From contig DHDI01000019.1 of NCBI GenBank assembly GCA_002399285.1, positions 667 to 64,666 of the forward strand: a DNA stretch of 64,000 nt. Reading direction: 5' to 3'. Shown one piece after another: positions 27,021 to 35,481 of the stretch. The first letter of the stretch is position 1. Every line of letters starts with the position of its first letter. The position numbers and the translations under genes are program-made. The stretch is from Thermoanaerobacterales bacterium UBA4880. Its GTDB lineage: Bacteria; Bacillota; Thermoanaerobacteria; Thermoanaerobacterales; UBA4877. The notes below the pieces were generated by a model that was given only the letters and a program-made list of their open reading frames with translations, searched no databases and was not told where the DNA came from.

Positions 27021-27239
27021 ATGTGCCTTGCAATACCTGCTAAGATAGAGAATGTCAAAGGCCGCGACGCCCTGGCGGACTTCGGGGGCATAAAGAAGAC
27101 GATATCCGTGGCCATGCTTCCCGGCTGTACGGTGGGAGACTACGTCATAGTCCATGCCGGCTATGCCATAAGCAAAATGGATGAAAAAGAGGCGTTGGAG
27201 GATATAGAGCTTTGGAAAGAGGTCATGAAGAATTCATGA
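27021..27239 (+). CDS. hypC: Hydrogenase maturation chaperone HypC
   Basis: A 72-residue chaperone starting MCLAIPAKI, with the essential Cys2 that holds the Fe(CN)2CO group together with HypD. VGDYVIVHAGYAISKMDEKEA is the second family block. It begins 2 nt after the hypB stop and overlaps hypD by 4 nt. Confidence 0.96.
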   Translation: MCLAIPAKIENVKGRDALADFGGIKKTISVAMLPGCTVGDYVIVHAGYAISKMDEKEALEDIELWKEVMKNS

Positions 27240-28315
27240 GCGGCGTTGGCAGAGAGAATGCGCAAAAGCTGAGGAAGGCCATTGAGGATATAAACCCCGG
27301 CCGCCCCATAAACCTAATGGAGGTCTGCGGCACCCACACCATGACCATAGCGAGGAGCGGCATAAGGAACATGCTGCCGAAAAACGTGAGACTGCTGTCC
27401 GGCCCGGGCTGTCCGGTGTGCGTCACCTCGGCCGGGGACATAGACAAGGCCATAGAGTATTCGAGGATATCCGGGGCCATCCTTGCCACCTTCGGCGATA
27501 TGGTGAGGGTGCCGGGCAGCCGTTACAGCCTGTCTCAGGCGAGGGCTGAGGGCAGCGACGTCAGGGTGGTGTATTCCGTCTACGAGGCGCTTAAGATAGC
27601 CGAGGCGAACCCCGGCCGCAGCGTGATATTCGAGAGCATAGGCTTTGAGACCACGGTGCCGTCGGCAGCCGATGCTGTAAAGAGGGCCGAGGAGGGCGGC
27701 TTGAAAAACTTCTTCGTCTTGAGCCTTAACAAGACCGTGCCGCAGGTGCTGGAGACGCTGTCGGCATCGGAAGACGTGAAGATAGACGGTTTTATACTTC
27801 CCGGGCACGTAGCTGCGATAATAGGCGAGCGGCCATTCCGCTTTTTAGCTGCGGACTACGGGATAAACGGAATAATATCAGGCTTCGACACGGAGGACGT
27901 GCTGCTTTCCATTGCCGGCCTGTTAAAGCATATAAGGGACAAAGAGGCCGTCATAGAAAATCAGTATTCCAGAGTTGTGGCCGAGCAGGGAAACACTGCG
28001 GCCCTGGAACTTCTGTATGAGGTGTTTGAACCGTGCGACGCGGCCTGGCGGGGCATGGGGACAATTCCCGGCTCCGGTCTGAAGGTCAGAGAGGAATACG
28101 CGGCATACGACGCCGAAAGGCGGTTCGGTATAGAAGCGCCCGACGCGGAAGAACCGCGGGGCTGCCGCTGCGGAGACGTGCTTAAGGGCCTGATAGACCC
28201 GCAGGACTGTCCGCTGTTTGGCGATAAGTGCATCCCCGACAATCCGGTCGGCCCGTGCATGGTATCGTCGGAGGGCAGCTGCGGCATTTGGTACAGGGAG
28301 AGAAACGCAGGATGA
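27236..28315 (+). CDS. hypD: Hydrogenase maturation iron-sulfur protein HypD
   Basis: A scaffold of about 359 residues on which the Fe(CN)2CO unit is assembled. Motifs are MEVCGTHTM (iron-binding Cys), GPGCPVCVTS, FESIGFETTVPS, FILPGHVAAIIG and the C-terminal cysteines CRCGDVLKG, CPLFGDKC and GPCMVSSEGSC for the [4Fe-4S] site. ATG 27236, which overlaps the hypC stop, is preferred to the upstream ATG 27212 because homologues begin near this point. Confidence 0.95.
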   Translation: MSGVGRENAQKLRKAIEDINPGRPINLMEVCGTHTMTIARSGIRNMLPKNVRLLSGPGCPVCVTSAGDIDKAIEYSRISGAILATFGDMVRVPGSRYSLSQARAEGSDVRVVYSVYEALKIAEANPGRSVIFESIGFETTVPSAADAVKRAEEGGLKNFFVLSLNKTVPQVLETLSASEDVKIDGFILPGHVAAIIGERPFRFLAADYGINGIISGFDTEDVLLSIAGLLKHIRDKEAVIENQYSRVVAEQGNTAALELLYEVFEPCDAAWRGMGTIPGSGLKVREEYAAYDAERRFGIEAPDAEEPRGCRCGDVLKGLIDPQDCPLFGDKCIPDNPVGPCMVSSEGSCGIWYRERNAG

Positions 28316-30555
28316 GGAAATATATAGCCATACATGGAATAGTTCAAGGGGTGGGTTTCCGCCCTTTTGTTTATAATGCGGCCGCAAGGCACGGCGTCAA
28401 GGGATATGTGATAAACACCGCCAACGGCGTGTTCATCGATGCCGAGGCAGGCGAACAGGCGATACGCGATTTTGTAGGGGAAATCAGGACTGATCCTCCC
28501 GAGCTCTCCGATATATCGAGGATAGAGATAGAGGAGCGGCCCGAGCTGGGATACAAGGACTTTGAAATACGCATGAGCAGGGACGAGGGCGGCTTTATAC
28601 CGGTATCGCCCGACATGGCCACATGCGACGACTGCCTTGCGGAGCTCTTCGACAAAAATGACCGGCGGTACAGGTACCCGTTTATCAACTGTACCAACTG
28701 CGGGCCGAGATATACCATAATAAAGGACATACCCTATGACCGGCCGCTCACCACTATGGGGAAATTCAAGATGTGCGGCAGCTGCGAGAGGGAATATAGG
28801 GACCCGGCGGACAGGCGGTTCCACGCTCAGCCGGACGCATGTCCCGACTGCGGTCCGCAGCTGATATGGAAAGGCGGGGACACGCTTTACGGGGAGCAGG
28901 CGCTGGAAAAGTGCGAGGAGTATATCAGGCAGGGAAAGATCGTGGCCGTCAAGGGCATAGGCGGCTTCCACCTGGCCTGTGATGCGGGAAGCGACGAGGC
29001 GGTGCTTGCCCTGAGAGAGCGCAAGAGAAGGTACGGCAAGCCCTTTGCCATCATGGTAAAGGACATAGACGCAGCCCGTAAACTGACCTTTATGGATGAG
29101 GGCGAGGAGAAGCTGCTTAAGTCCCGGAGAAGGCCCATAGTCCTGCTGAAAAAGCGGGAAGGGCCGCTGGCACCGTCGGTATCCCCCATGCTGGATACCG
29201 TGGGGGTCATGCTTCCTTACACCCCGCTGCATCATCTGCTGCTAAGAGACCTGGATATGCCCCTCGTCATGACCAGCGGAAACGTGTCCGACGAACCGAT
29301 AGCGAGCGACAACGGTGAGGCGGAGGAGCGGCTCGCGGGCATAGCCGACGGGTTTCTGATGCACGACAGGGATATATATGCCTGCATAGACGATTCGGTG
29401 TTCATGTACGAGGGCGGAGAGGTCCCGGTGAGAAGGGCGAGAGGCTACGCGCCCATGCCCGTTGGTGCTGACGCCTTTAAGGGCTGCAGGGAGATCCTGG
29501 CCGTGGGAGGACAGGATAAGGTGACCGCATGTTTCTTAAAGGAGGGCTATTTCTTCCTGACACAGCACATAGGTGATCTGGATAATCCCAAGGCCTACGG
29601 TTACTTTGAGGACACCATAGAGAGATATGAGAGGCTCTTCCGCATAAGTCCGGAAGTGGTGGCCTGCGACATGCATCCCGGCTATATGAGTACGGATTAT
29701 GCGGACCGCATGGAGGATGTGACCCATGTGGCGGTGCAGCATCATCACGCCCATATCGCTTCCTGCATGGCGGAGAACGGGATAGAGGACAGGGTGCTGG
29801 GCATAGCCTATGACGGTACGGGATACGGAGAGGACGGGAAGATATGGGGAGCCGAGTTTCTGTCGGCGGATCTGGCCGGTTACGATCGGCTGGCTCATCT
29901 GAAATACATTCCCATGGCCGGAGGTTCCCTTGCCATTAAAAAGATCTACAGGATCGCGCTGTCCTATATGTTCGCGGCGGACGACGTGTTTAAGGATTTT
30001 GCGGACGCCATTGACCCAAAAGAGTATGAAGCCATAAAGTGGCAATGGGACAGGAAGCTCAACTGCCCCGAGGTATCCAGCATGGGCAGGCTGTTTGACG
30101 CTGTGGCTGCGGTCACAGGCTTAAGACGGCAGGCGGGATACGAGGGCCAGGCCGCGGCCGAGCTGGAAGCGGCGGCCCGGCCGGGAAGCACGCTGGAGAC
30201 CTATGACTATGCCATATATCATGAGGACGGAATGGACATCATCGACCCTTCGCCGATCCTAAAGGAAGCATACATGGACGCGGAGAGCGGGACGGACATG
30301 GGCATAATATCGGCTAAATTCCACAATACTGTGGCGGACTTCACCGTTAAAGAGGCGAAGCGGCTGAGGGAAAGGACCGGCATCAACAGGGCCGCATTGA
30401 GCGGCGGCGTGTTCCAGAACAGGATACTGCTGAGGGAGATCAGGAGCGGGCTCACGGACGCCGGCTTTGAAGTCTATACCCATCACAGGGTGCCGCCCAA
30501 CGACGGGGGGATATCCCTGGGCCAGGCTGCTATAGCCGCGGTAAAGACGAAGTGA
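28312..30555 (+). CDS. hypF: Carbamoyltransferase HypF
   Basis: A 747-residue multidomain enzyme that makes the cyanide ligand precursor by moving carbamoyl to HypE. Domains in order are acylphosphatase (HGIVQGVGFRPFVYN), a double zinc finger (CDDC...CTNCG and CGSC...CPDCG), YrdC-like (KGIGGFHLACDA, RKRRYGKPFAIMVKD, MTSGNVSDEPI), and a Kae1-like carbamoyltransferase domain (VQHHHAHIASCMAEN, AYDGTGYGEDGKIWGAEF, LSGGVFQNRILL). ATG 28312 overlaps the hypD stop by 4 nt. Full length, no damage seen. Confidence 0.96.
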   Translation: MRKYIAIHGIVQGVGFRPFVYNAAARHGVKGYVINTANGVFIDAEAGEQAIRDFVGEIRTDPPELSDISRIEIEERPELGYKDFEIRMSRDEGGFIPVSPDMATCDDCLAELFDKNDRRYRYPFINCTNCGPRYTIIKDIPYDRPLTTMGKFKMCGSCEREYRDPADRRFHAQPDACPDCGPQLIWKGGDTLYGEQALEKCEEYIRQGKIVAVKGIGGFHLACDAGSDEAVLALRERKRRYGKPFAIMVKDIDAARKLTFMDEGEEKLLKSRRRPIVLLKKREGPLAPSVSPMLDTVGVMLPYTPLHHLLLRDLDMPLVMTSGNVSDEPIASDNGEAEERLAGIADGFLMHDRDIYACIDDSVFMYEGGEVPVRRARGYAPMPVGADAFKGCREILAVGGQDKVTACFLKEGYFFLTQHIGDLDNPKAYGYFEDTIERYERLFRISPEVVACDMHPGYMSTDYADRMEDVTHVAVQHHHAHIASCMAENGIEDRVLGIAYDGTGYGEDGKIWGAEFLSADLAGYDRLAHLKYIPMAGGSLAIKKIYRIALSYMFAADDVFKDFADAIDPKEYEAIKWQWDRKLNCPEVSSMGRLFDAVAAVTGLRRQAGYEGQAAAELEAAARPGSTLETYDYAIYHEDGMDIIDPSPILKEAYMDAESGTDMGIISAKFHNTVADFTVKEAKRLRERTGINRAALSGGVFQNRILLREIRSGLTDAGFEVYTHHRVPPNDGGISLGQAAIAAVKTK

Positions 30556-30557
30556 CT

Positions 30558-30652
30558 CAGGCCGTGCCGAAATCGCGCAATCGCTAAATTGCACATCAAT
30601 TTAGCTTACTGCGTTGGCTTGCACGCAATTTGCCACGATCCGGGTTTGTCTA
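30558..30652 (+). repeat. Dispersed intergenic element, copy D, between hypF and hypE
   Basis: This stretch begins AGGCCGTGCC like copy C, continues CTTGCACG and ends GGGTTTGTCTAC like the other copies. It carries a perfect 9-bp hairpin GCTAAATTG/CAATTTAGC (30583-30591 and 30597-30605). It makes up almost the whole hypF-hypE gap and has no T-run, so it may act as mRNA structure and is unlikely to be a terminator. Confidence 0.5.
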
Positions 30653-30675
30653 CAAAATTAAGGGAGGCGTATTAT

Positions 30676-31668
30676 ATGGGCGTTATAGAATTGAAGCACG
30701 GGGGAGGAGGCAGGGCCACCTCCCAGCTGATAGACATCTTTGCCAAACACTTCGACAATGAGATCTTAAACGGGATGGAGGACTCCGCCCTGCTGCATCT
30801 GGAGGGCGACGCAGCATTCACCACGGATTCCTTTGTGATAGAGCCCTACGTCTTCCCCGGGGGCGATATAGGAAAGCTTTCGGTCTGCGGAACGGTAAAC
30901 GACCTCGTATCCCGCGGGGCCAGGCCTCTCTACCTGTCCTCTGCATTCATCATCGAGGAGGGCTTCGAGATTGCGGAATTGGAAAAGATCGCGGCTTCCA
31001 TGGCTGCGGCTGCACGTCAGGCGGGAGCCGGCATAGTCACCGGAGACACCAAGGTGGTGGGCAGGGGCCATGCGGACGGAGTCTACATAAATACGGCGGG
31101 CATAGGCAGGGTGGAGCTGCCCGGAGTATCGGCTCACAATGCGCGGCCGGGCGACAAGATAATAGTTACGGGAAGCATAGGAGACCACAGCATAGCCATA
31201 CTGTCCGCCCGGGAGGGCATGGACTTCACCGCGGACGTCAAGAGCGACTGCGCGCCCCTCGGCGGCTTCATAGACGCTCTGCTGCCATTCGCCGGTCAGG
31301 TGCATACCATGAGGGATGCGACCAGGGGCGGCCTGGCCGCCGTACTGAATGAGATAGCCAAGGCCGCCGAAGTGAAGATAAGGATATATGAGGATAAAGT
31401 GCCCGTAAAGCCGGAGGTAAAGAGCATATGCGACGTCCTCGGCTTCGACGTGCTCACGCTGGCCAATGAGGGCAAACTCGTAATATTTGCGCCTGCCGAA
31501 AGCGCGGACGGAATACTGGCTGCCATAAAGTCGGACCCTCTGGGACGCGATGCCTCGGTCATAGGAGAGGTGACCGAGGGCAAGGCCATGGTCACGATGG
31601 AGACGGTATTCGGAACGGAGCGGATAATAGATATTCCCTATGGGGAACTGCTGCCTCGGATATGCTGA
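30676..31668 (+). CDS. hypE: Hydrogenase maturation dehydratase HypE
   Basis: A PurM-like ATPase of about 330 residues that dehydrates the thiocarboxamide to thiocyanate on its C-terminal cysteine. The N-terminal LKHGGGGRATSQLI, FTTDSFV, VVGRGHADGVY and the terminal PRIC with the acceptor Cys are all present. ATG 30676 is chosen because GGGAGG is 8 nt upstream; an ATG at 30589 lies inside the repeat element. It closes the ech-hyp operon in the order hypABCDFE. Confidence 0.96.
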   Translation: MGVIELKHGGGGRATSQLIDIFAKHFDNEILNGMEDSALLHLEGDAAFTTDSFVIEPYVFPGGDIGKLSVCGTVNDLVSRGARPLYLSSAFIIEEGFEIAELEKIAASMAAAARQAGAGIVTGDTKVVGRGHADGVYINTAGIGRVELPGVSAHNARPGDKIIVTGSIGDHSIAILSAREGMDFTADVKSDCAPLGGFIDALLPFAGQVHTMRDATRGGLAAVLNEIAKAAEVKIRIYEDKVPVKPEVKSICDVLGFDVLTLANEGKLVIFAPAESADGILAAIKSDPLGRDASVIGEVTEGKAMVTMETVFGTERIIDIPYGELLPRIC

Positions 31669-31800
31669 GAAAGAGGATAGATGAAAGAGGATAGATGAAA
31701 GATTAGAAGTGGGAAGTGAGATATAAAAGTCAACGGATGAGAGATGAGACTTGACAAATGAGAGATGAGAGATTGGAAGAGAGATGCGAGATCAAAGTCT
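31669..31800 (+). repeat. Purine-rich heptanucleotide repeat tract
   Basis: Directly after hypE, the strand is almost all purine with a 7-bp period built on AGATGAG/AGATGAA, for example a 14-bp unit AGAGGATAGATGAA repeated twice at 31672-31699 and GATGAGA repeats at about 31737-31775. It runs into the 15-bp repeat array. There is no gene here that I can support. Confidence 0.75.
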
Positions 31801-31808
31801 TGAGACCG

Positions 31809-32018
31809 AAGCCCCTTAACCCCAGAATTTTGAGCCCTAAGCTCATGAGTATCAAGACTCTGACCCCTAAGCCCTTGGACCCCAAGCCGCTGAACCCAAA
31901 GATCCTAAGTACCAGACCATTGGACCCCAAGCCCTTAAGCCCCAAGATCATGAGTTCTAAACCTTTGGACGCAAAGCCGCTGAGGCTAAGATTCCTGACA
32001 TACAAACTCGTAACTTTA
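31809..32018 (+). repeat. Array of fourteen degenerate 15-bp tandem repeats
   Basis: Fourteen units of 15 bp follow one another without gaps, with consensus AAG-CCN-YTN-RNC-CCN. Read as codons they give Lys/Arg-Pro/Ile-Leu/Met-(Asn/Ser/Asp/Thr)-Pro, and an open frame from ATG 31758 to 32027 (89 codons) spans them. Leu codons switch between TTR and CTN and Pro codons vary at the third base, hinting at coding constraint. There is no ribosome site before ATG 31758, and the opposite strand is open too. I list it as a repeat and not as a gene. Confidence 0.8.
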
Positions 32019-32090
32019 AACACGTAATGGATACGGCATTCAAGACTTCATAGTCTTAAAATACTTAGGTTAAAACAATATAGACAGGAC

Positions 32091-32128
32091 GCTTCCGATA
32101 TGATGCGGTGATCGGGAGCATTTTTTTT
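32091..32128 (+). terminator. Intrinsic terminator after the ech-hyp-repeat region
   Basis: A 9-bp stem with one G-T pair (32091-32099 and 32111-32119), followed by A and eight T. A small hairpin AAGACT/AGTCTT lies just before it at 32042-32057. Strong terminator for the ech-hyp transcript. Confidence 0.85.
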
Positions 32129-32169
32129 ATCGTGGATAAATAGATTAGAAGGAGATGTAAAAACGGGAT

Positions 32170-33231
32170 TTGGCGGTGAACCGATTGAAGAAAAATATAT
32201 CCACGTTCAGTATCGCGGCCACATATATCGGTACGGTGGTGGGAGCCGGTTTCGCTTCCGGCCAGGAGGTGCTGCAGTATTTCGGCTGCCACGGGGCAAA
32301 GGGGTATCTCGGCCTGGCCGCAGCCACCGTAATATTCATAGTGTTCGGATACATTATGATGGCCTTGGGTCAGAAGCTTGGGGCCGATTCTCATTATAAG
32401 GTGGTCATGTATGCGGCCGGGCCCTGTTTCGGAAGAATCGTAGACGGGATCATAACCATTTTTCTGTTTGTCTCGCTTACGGCGATGTTTGCGGGAACAG
32501 GCGCCATATTCAAACAACAGCTGGGGCTGCCCGAGGTGATGGGCAATGCGTTTATGGCGGTGATAACCTTAGTCACGGTGCTCACGGGCATATCCGGCAT
32601 AATAAACGCCATAAGCACCGTGGCGCCCGTACTTATGACCGGGGTATTCTTCATGGGCGGCTATACGCTGTTTACCCATGCTGGGGGCATGCCTGCGTCC
32701 GGTGCAGCGTTCATGCAGCCGGTCATACCCGATCCGCTGCTCTCGGGCATAGTCTATGCGTCATACAATCTGGTCACGGCGGTCGCCATTCTGGCTCCTC
32801 TCGGCAAAGAGGCCTATGACAGAAGCAGGCTGCGCAGCGGCGCGCTGTGGGGAGGCGTGGGACTCGGCCTGAGCGCGGCCATGATACAGACGACGCTGCT
32901 CATGAATATGCCGGCGGCCGCTGGCTATGAGATACCCCTGCTCTATGTGGCGGACGGGATATCGCCGTACTTTACCATAGCGTACAGCATTATTATGATA
33001 GCGGAGATATATTCCACGGCCATTGCCGATCTGTACGGATTCGCCGCACGGTTTGCCGATCCCAGGAGTGCCGGATACGTCGTCTATCTCTTCGCGGCTG
33101 CGATAGCGGCCGTCATATGCAGCAGGCTGGGCTTTTCCAATATGGTGCGCTACCTGTATTCGGCGGAGGGCATAGCCGGGATGATACTGCTGGTGGGCAT
33201 GGCGGTCACCGCCATATCGGGCAGACTGTAA
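32170..33231 (+). CDS. YkvI-like integral membrane transporter family protein
   Basis: A 353-residue membrane protein with about ten helices. The opening ATYIGTVVGAGFASGQEVLQYFG is the unwound-helix glycine motif shared by YkvI proteins and the LeuT/APC fold, and YASYNLVTAVAILAPLGKEA is a second conserved block. The substrate is unknown. The start is uncertain: TTG 32170 is in frame but AAGGAGA lies about 15 nt upstream; GTG 32176 is the other option. It is a single-gene unit between a terminator and copy B of the dispersed element. Confidence 0.78.
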   Translation: MAVNRLKKNISTFSIAATYIGTVVGAGFASGQEVLQYFGCHGAKGYLGLAAATVIFIVFGYIMMALGQKLGADSHYKVVMYAAGPCFGRIVDGIITIFLFVSLTAMFAGTGAIFKQQLGLPEVMGNAFMAVITLVTVLTGISGIINAISTVAPVLMTGVFFMGGYTLFTHAGGMPASGAAFMQPVIPDPLLSGIVYASYNLVTAVAILAPLGKEAYDRSRLRSGALWGGVGLGLSAAMIQTTLLMNMPAAAGYEIPLLYVADGISPYFTIAYSIIMIAEIYSTAIADLYGFAARFADPRSAGYVVYLFAAAIAAVICSRLGFSNMVRYLYSAEGIAGMILLVGMAVTAISGRL

Positions 33232-33234
33232 AAA

Positions 33235-33291
33235 GGCCGTGGTAAATCATGCGATTTACCACGGTCTGCCAGTTTGTCTGCAACTTGGGCA
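33235..33291 (+). repeat. Dispersed intergenic element, copy B
   Basis: It carries a perfect 12-bp hairpin (33237-33248 with 33253-33264, loop ATGC) followed by TCTGCCAGTTTGTCTGCAAC, which matches copies A and C. It sits between convergent genes and may also serve as a transcript end, although no T-run follows. Confidence 0.55.
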
Positions 33292-33299
33292 GTATGGAT

Positions 33300-34067
33300 T
33301 TATTGACGGCCCTTTTCGTAAGCTATTATGGCCGCGCCTATGGCTCCTATATATTGGCTGTCCCTTATGGACATGATGTCGGCGCCCAGCACCCTGCGCA
33401 GCGCCCCGGCTAGAGAGGAGGAAAATCCCAGCCCGCCGGAGAGCCCGATCTCACGCGCCGCGCCTATCCGCTTTACCATGGGGTTGATCTTTTCAGCCAC
33501 CGATAGAAACAGTCCGGCGGCTATGTCTTCCCTCGGGGTGCCCTTGGATATCATGTTTATCACTTCCGACTCGGCAAAGACGGTGCAGGTGCTGGAAAAG
33601 TGCACGGCCTGGCCGACCTTTGCCATCGCGTCCAGGTCTTTGACTCCGCAGTCCAGTATCCCGGCCATGACCTCAATAAATCTGCCCGTGCCTGCGGCGC
33701 ATCTGTCATTCATCGCGAAGTCCTTCACGTTTCCGCCTTCATCTATGGAGATGACCTTGCTGTCCTGGCCGCCTATGTCGATGACGGTCCTGATATCGCG
33801 ATCCATATAGTTTGCGCCCCGCGCGTGGCAGGTGATCTCCGTGACCTCCATGTCAAATTCTCCGCGGTCTCTTCCGTACCCCGTGGAGACGGCGAGTCCT
33901 ATATCATTCCTATCAAGACTCTGCTCCTCCATCAAAAGGCGTACGCAGTCTGCCGAGGTCTCCTTGGGATTCCAGCCGGATCTCATGTATTTCAGCCCCA
34001 GCACATGTCCGTCAAAAGCCGCAGCCTTGGTGTAGGAAGAGCCTATGTCTATTCCGATGCCTATCAT
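33300..34067 (-). CDS. ATP-dependent reductase/activator of the BadF/HgdC family
   Basis: A 255-residue ASKHA ATPase that drives low-potential electrons into a partner iron-sulfur protein. Motifs are GIDIGSSYTKAAAFD, VSTGYGRDR, IDIGGQDSKVI, and the two cysteines that bind the dimer-bridging [4Fe-4S] cluster, NDRCAAGTGRF and SSTCTVFAESEV. It starts immediately after the stop of its partner with no gap, so they form a strict pair. Such archerases need ATP and ferredoxin or flavodoxin, fitting an anaerobe. Confidence 0.93.
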   Translation of the reverse strand: MIGIGIDIGSSYTKAAAFDGHVLGLKYMRSGWNPKETSADCVRLLMEEQSLDRNDIGLAVSTGYGRDRGEFDMEVTEITCHARGANYMDRDIRTVIDIGGQDSKVISIDEGGNVKDFAMNDRCAAGTGRFIEVMAGILDCGVKDLDAMAKVGQAVHFSSTCTVFAESEVINMISKGTPREDIAAGLFLSVAEKINPMVKRIGAAREIGLSGGLGFSSSLAGALRRVLGADIMSIRDSQYIGAIGAAIIAYEKGRQ

Positions 34068-35333
34068 TTACAGCATCTCTAAGAAAGCCTCGACCCTGGT
34101 CTTTATCTGGCCCGTATCTTCGCTGCTGTAATCTGTCTCCAGATGGAGCAGGGGTATCCCGGCCTCCTTAAGAGCCCTTTCCACCTTATTATATTCGACG
34201 GCATAATTCGTGCAGAAGGTAAGGTCTTCATATATCACGCCGTCGGCATTGTAATCCTTATACATGGCGATGATGTCGTCGATGCGCTTGTCGTTGGGAG
34301 TAAAGCATGCGCAGTTTACGTCCATGCTGCCGCGCGCTATGGAATCTATGAGATGATCCATATCGCTGCCCTTTGCCGGTTCACCGCGGTCGAAATACCT
34401 GGTTCCGGTGCAGGTCTCCTCACAGACTATGCTGGCTCCGCACTTTTCGATGATGTCATGCAGCTTCCAGTTGGGCAGGGCTTCGGGAGTGCCGGTGAGG
34501 ATTATCCTCTTGGCGCCGCTCTTGAAGGGCGATACGTCGCTCTTTATCCTTTCATCCAGCTCGTCGCAGAGCAGGTTCAATTTTTCGGTGAATCTCACAG
34601 GGTCGTCGAAGAATGAGAGCTGAGTTATCAGCAGGCAGTCCCTTCCCGATATGGGGGACGGATCGTGTTTCCTCAGATCGTAAAGCCTCTTCAGAGCCTC
34701 GCGCTTTTCATTGACGATCCTTATGGCTTCAAGCAGCTTTTCCTCGGTTATCTTATTTCCGGTGACCTCCTCGACCTTGGCTGCGAAAGCGTTTACCTCC
34801 TGCTTCCACTGTTCGATGTCGTTATCTCTCTTCATATGCGGCAGCTCCATTACATAGACGGGCATCTGTTCCCCTAATATCTCCCATGCCTTCTTCTTGC
34901 CGTCGCAGGTCGTTTCGCCCACCACCAGGTCGGTGCTTTCGAAATACGGGCAGGTCCTGCCGACCTTAGCGCCCATAAAGGCCTTTATAAGCGGACAGGT
35001 ATTTCTCGGCAGTACGGTCTCCCCGTCGGGCACCCAGAACTGCGAGCCGGCGCATAGGCCGATATCATATCCGCCTGCGGCGAGCACTATCTCCTCGGGA
35101 ACGTAGACGCAGAATGTGGCTATGGCCTTTTTGCCGTTCTTTCTGCCCTCGTTTATTTCACCTACTCTCTGTCCGTGGATATCTCCCATCAGACCGTAGA
35201 AGTAGTCCATCTTTTTTGGCGAAGCCTCCTGTGACATAAACACGTCCGTGAACATGACGGGAATTGCGGATAGCAGCTGATCATGCTTTTCCATGTCTAT
35301 GCCAAGGTTTTCCCAAAGCGTGCGTGTATCCAT
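34068..35333 (-). CDS. 2-hydroxyacyl-CoA-dehydratase-like protein, probable double-cubane cluster protein
   Basis: A 421-residue protein of the HgdB/FldBC family. Cysteines recur in FCVYVPEE, LCAGSQFW, NTCPLIK, RTCPYFES, ETTCDGKK, CEETCTGTRYF, VNCACF and FCTNYA. Real dehydratases have two such subunits, alpha and beta; here only one occurs, with its activator. That arrangement is typical of double-cubane cluster proteins (DCCP with DCCP reductase), whose physiological substrate is unknown although small molecules such as acetylene are reduced in vitro. The start ATG 35333 follows AAGGGGG. A LysR regulator diverges from it. Confidence 0.85.
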   Translation of the reverse strand: MDTRTLWENLGIDMEKHDQLLSAIPVMFTDVFMSQEASPKKMDYFYGLMGDIHGQRVGEINEGRKNGKKAIATFCVYVPEEIVLAAGGYDIGLCAGSQFWVPDGETVLPRNTCPLIKAFMGAKVGRTCPYFESTDLVVGETTCDGKKKAWEILGEQMPVYVMELPHMKRDNDIEQWKQEVNAFAAKVEEVTGNKITEEKLLEAIRIVNEKREALKRLYDLRKHDPSPISGRDCLLITQLSFFDDPVRFTEKLNLLCDELDERIKSDVSPFKSGAKRIILTGTPEALPNWKLHDIIEKCGASIVCEETCTGTRYFDRGEPAKGSDMDHLIDSIARGSMDVNCACFTPNDKRIDDIIAMYKDYNADGVIYEDLTFCTNYAVEYNKVERALKEAGIPLLHLETDYSSEDTGQIKTRVEAFLEML

Positions 35334-35442
35334 TTATATTTCCCCCTTGTATAATATTTCACAAATCCAGTGTACATCACATAAATTGCGCGGACAAATA
35401 CAAAATATATATAAATGTAATACAACTTATAGATAAAAACTA

Positions 35443-35459
35443 TGATATAATATATATCA
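35443..35459. promoter_or_regulatory. Inverted repeat over the lysR -10 region
   Basis: TGATAT (35443-35448) and ATATCA (35454-35459) form a 17-bp palindrome that contains TATAAT (35446-35451), the likely -10 for the LysR gene. The position suggests autorepression and joint control of the divergent iron-sulfur pair. The rest of 35334-35481 is very AT-rich. Confidence 0.5.
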
Positions 35460-35481
35460 CTATATAAGGAGGGACGGGCAA

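Noticed and set aside
27961..29235. A 424-codon minus-strand open frame
   Set aside because: It is the shadow of hypD and hypF; no motif, and the plus-strand proteins are complete.
31669..32018. CRISPR array
   Set aside because: Units are contiguous, 7 or 15 bp long and degenerate, with no spacers and no cas genes.
31730..32023. A 97-codon minus-strand frame with a GLGLK-type pentapeptide pattern
   Set aside because: The pattern follows from the 15-bp DNA repeats read backwards. There is no ribosome site, and it is not a true pentapeptide-repeat protein.
33300..35333. Complete 2-hydroxyglutaryl-CoA dehydratase operon
   Set aside because: Only one dehydratase-type subunit is present, and no CoA-transferase or acyl-CoA gene is nearby.
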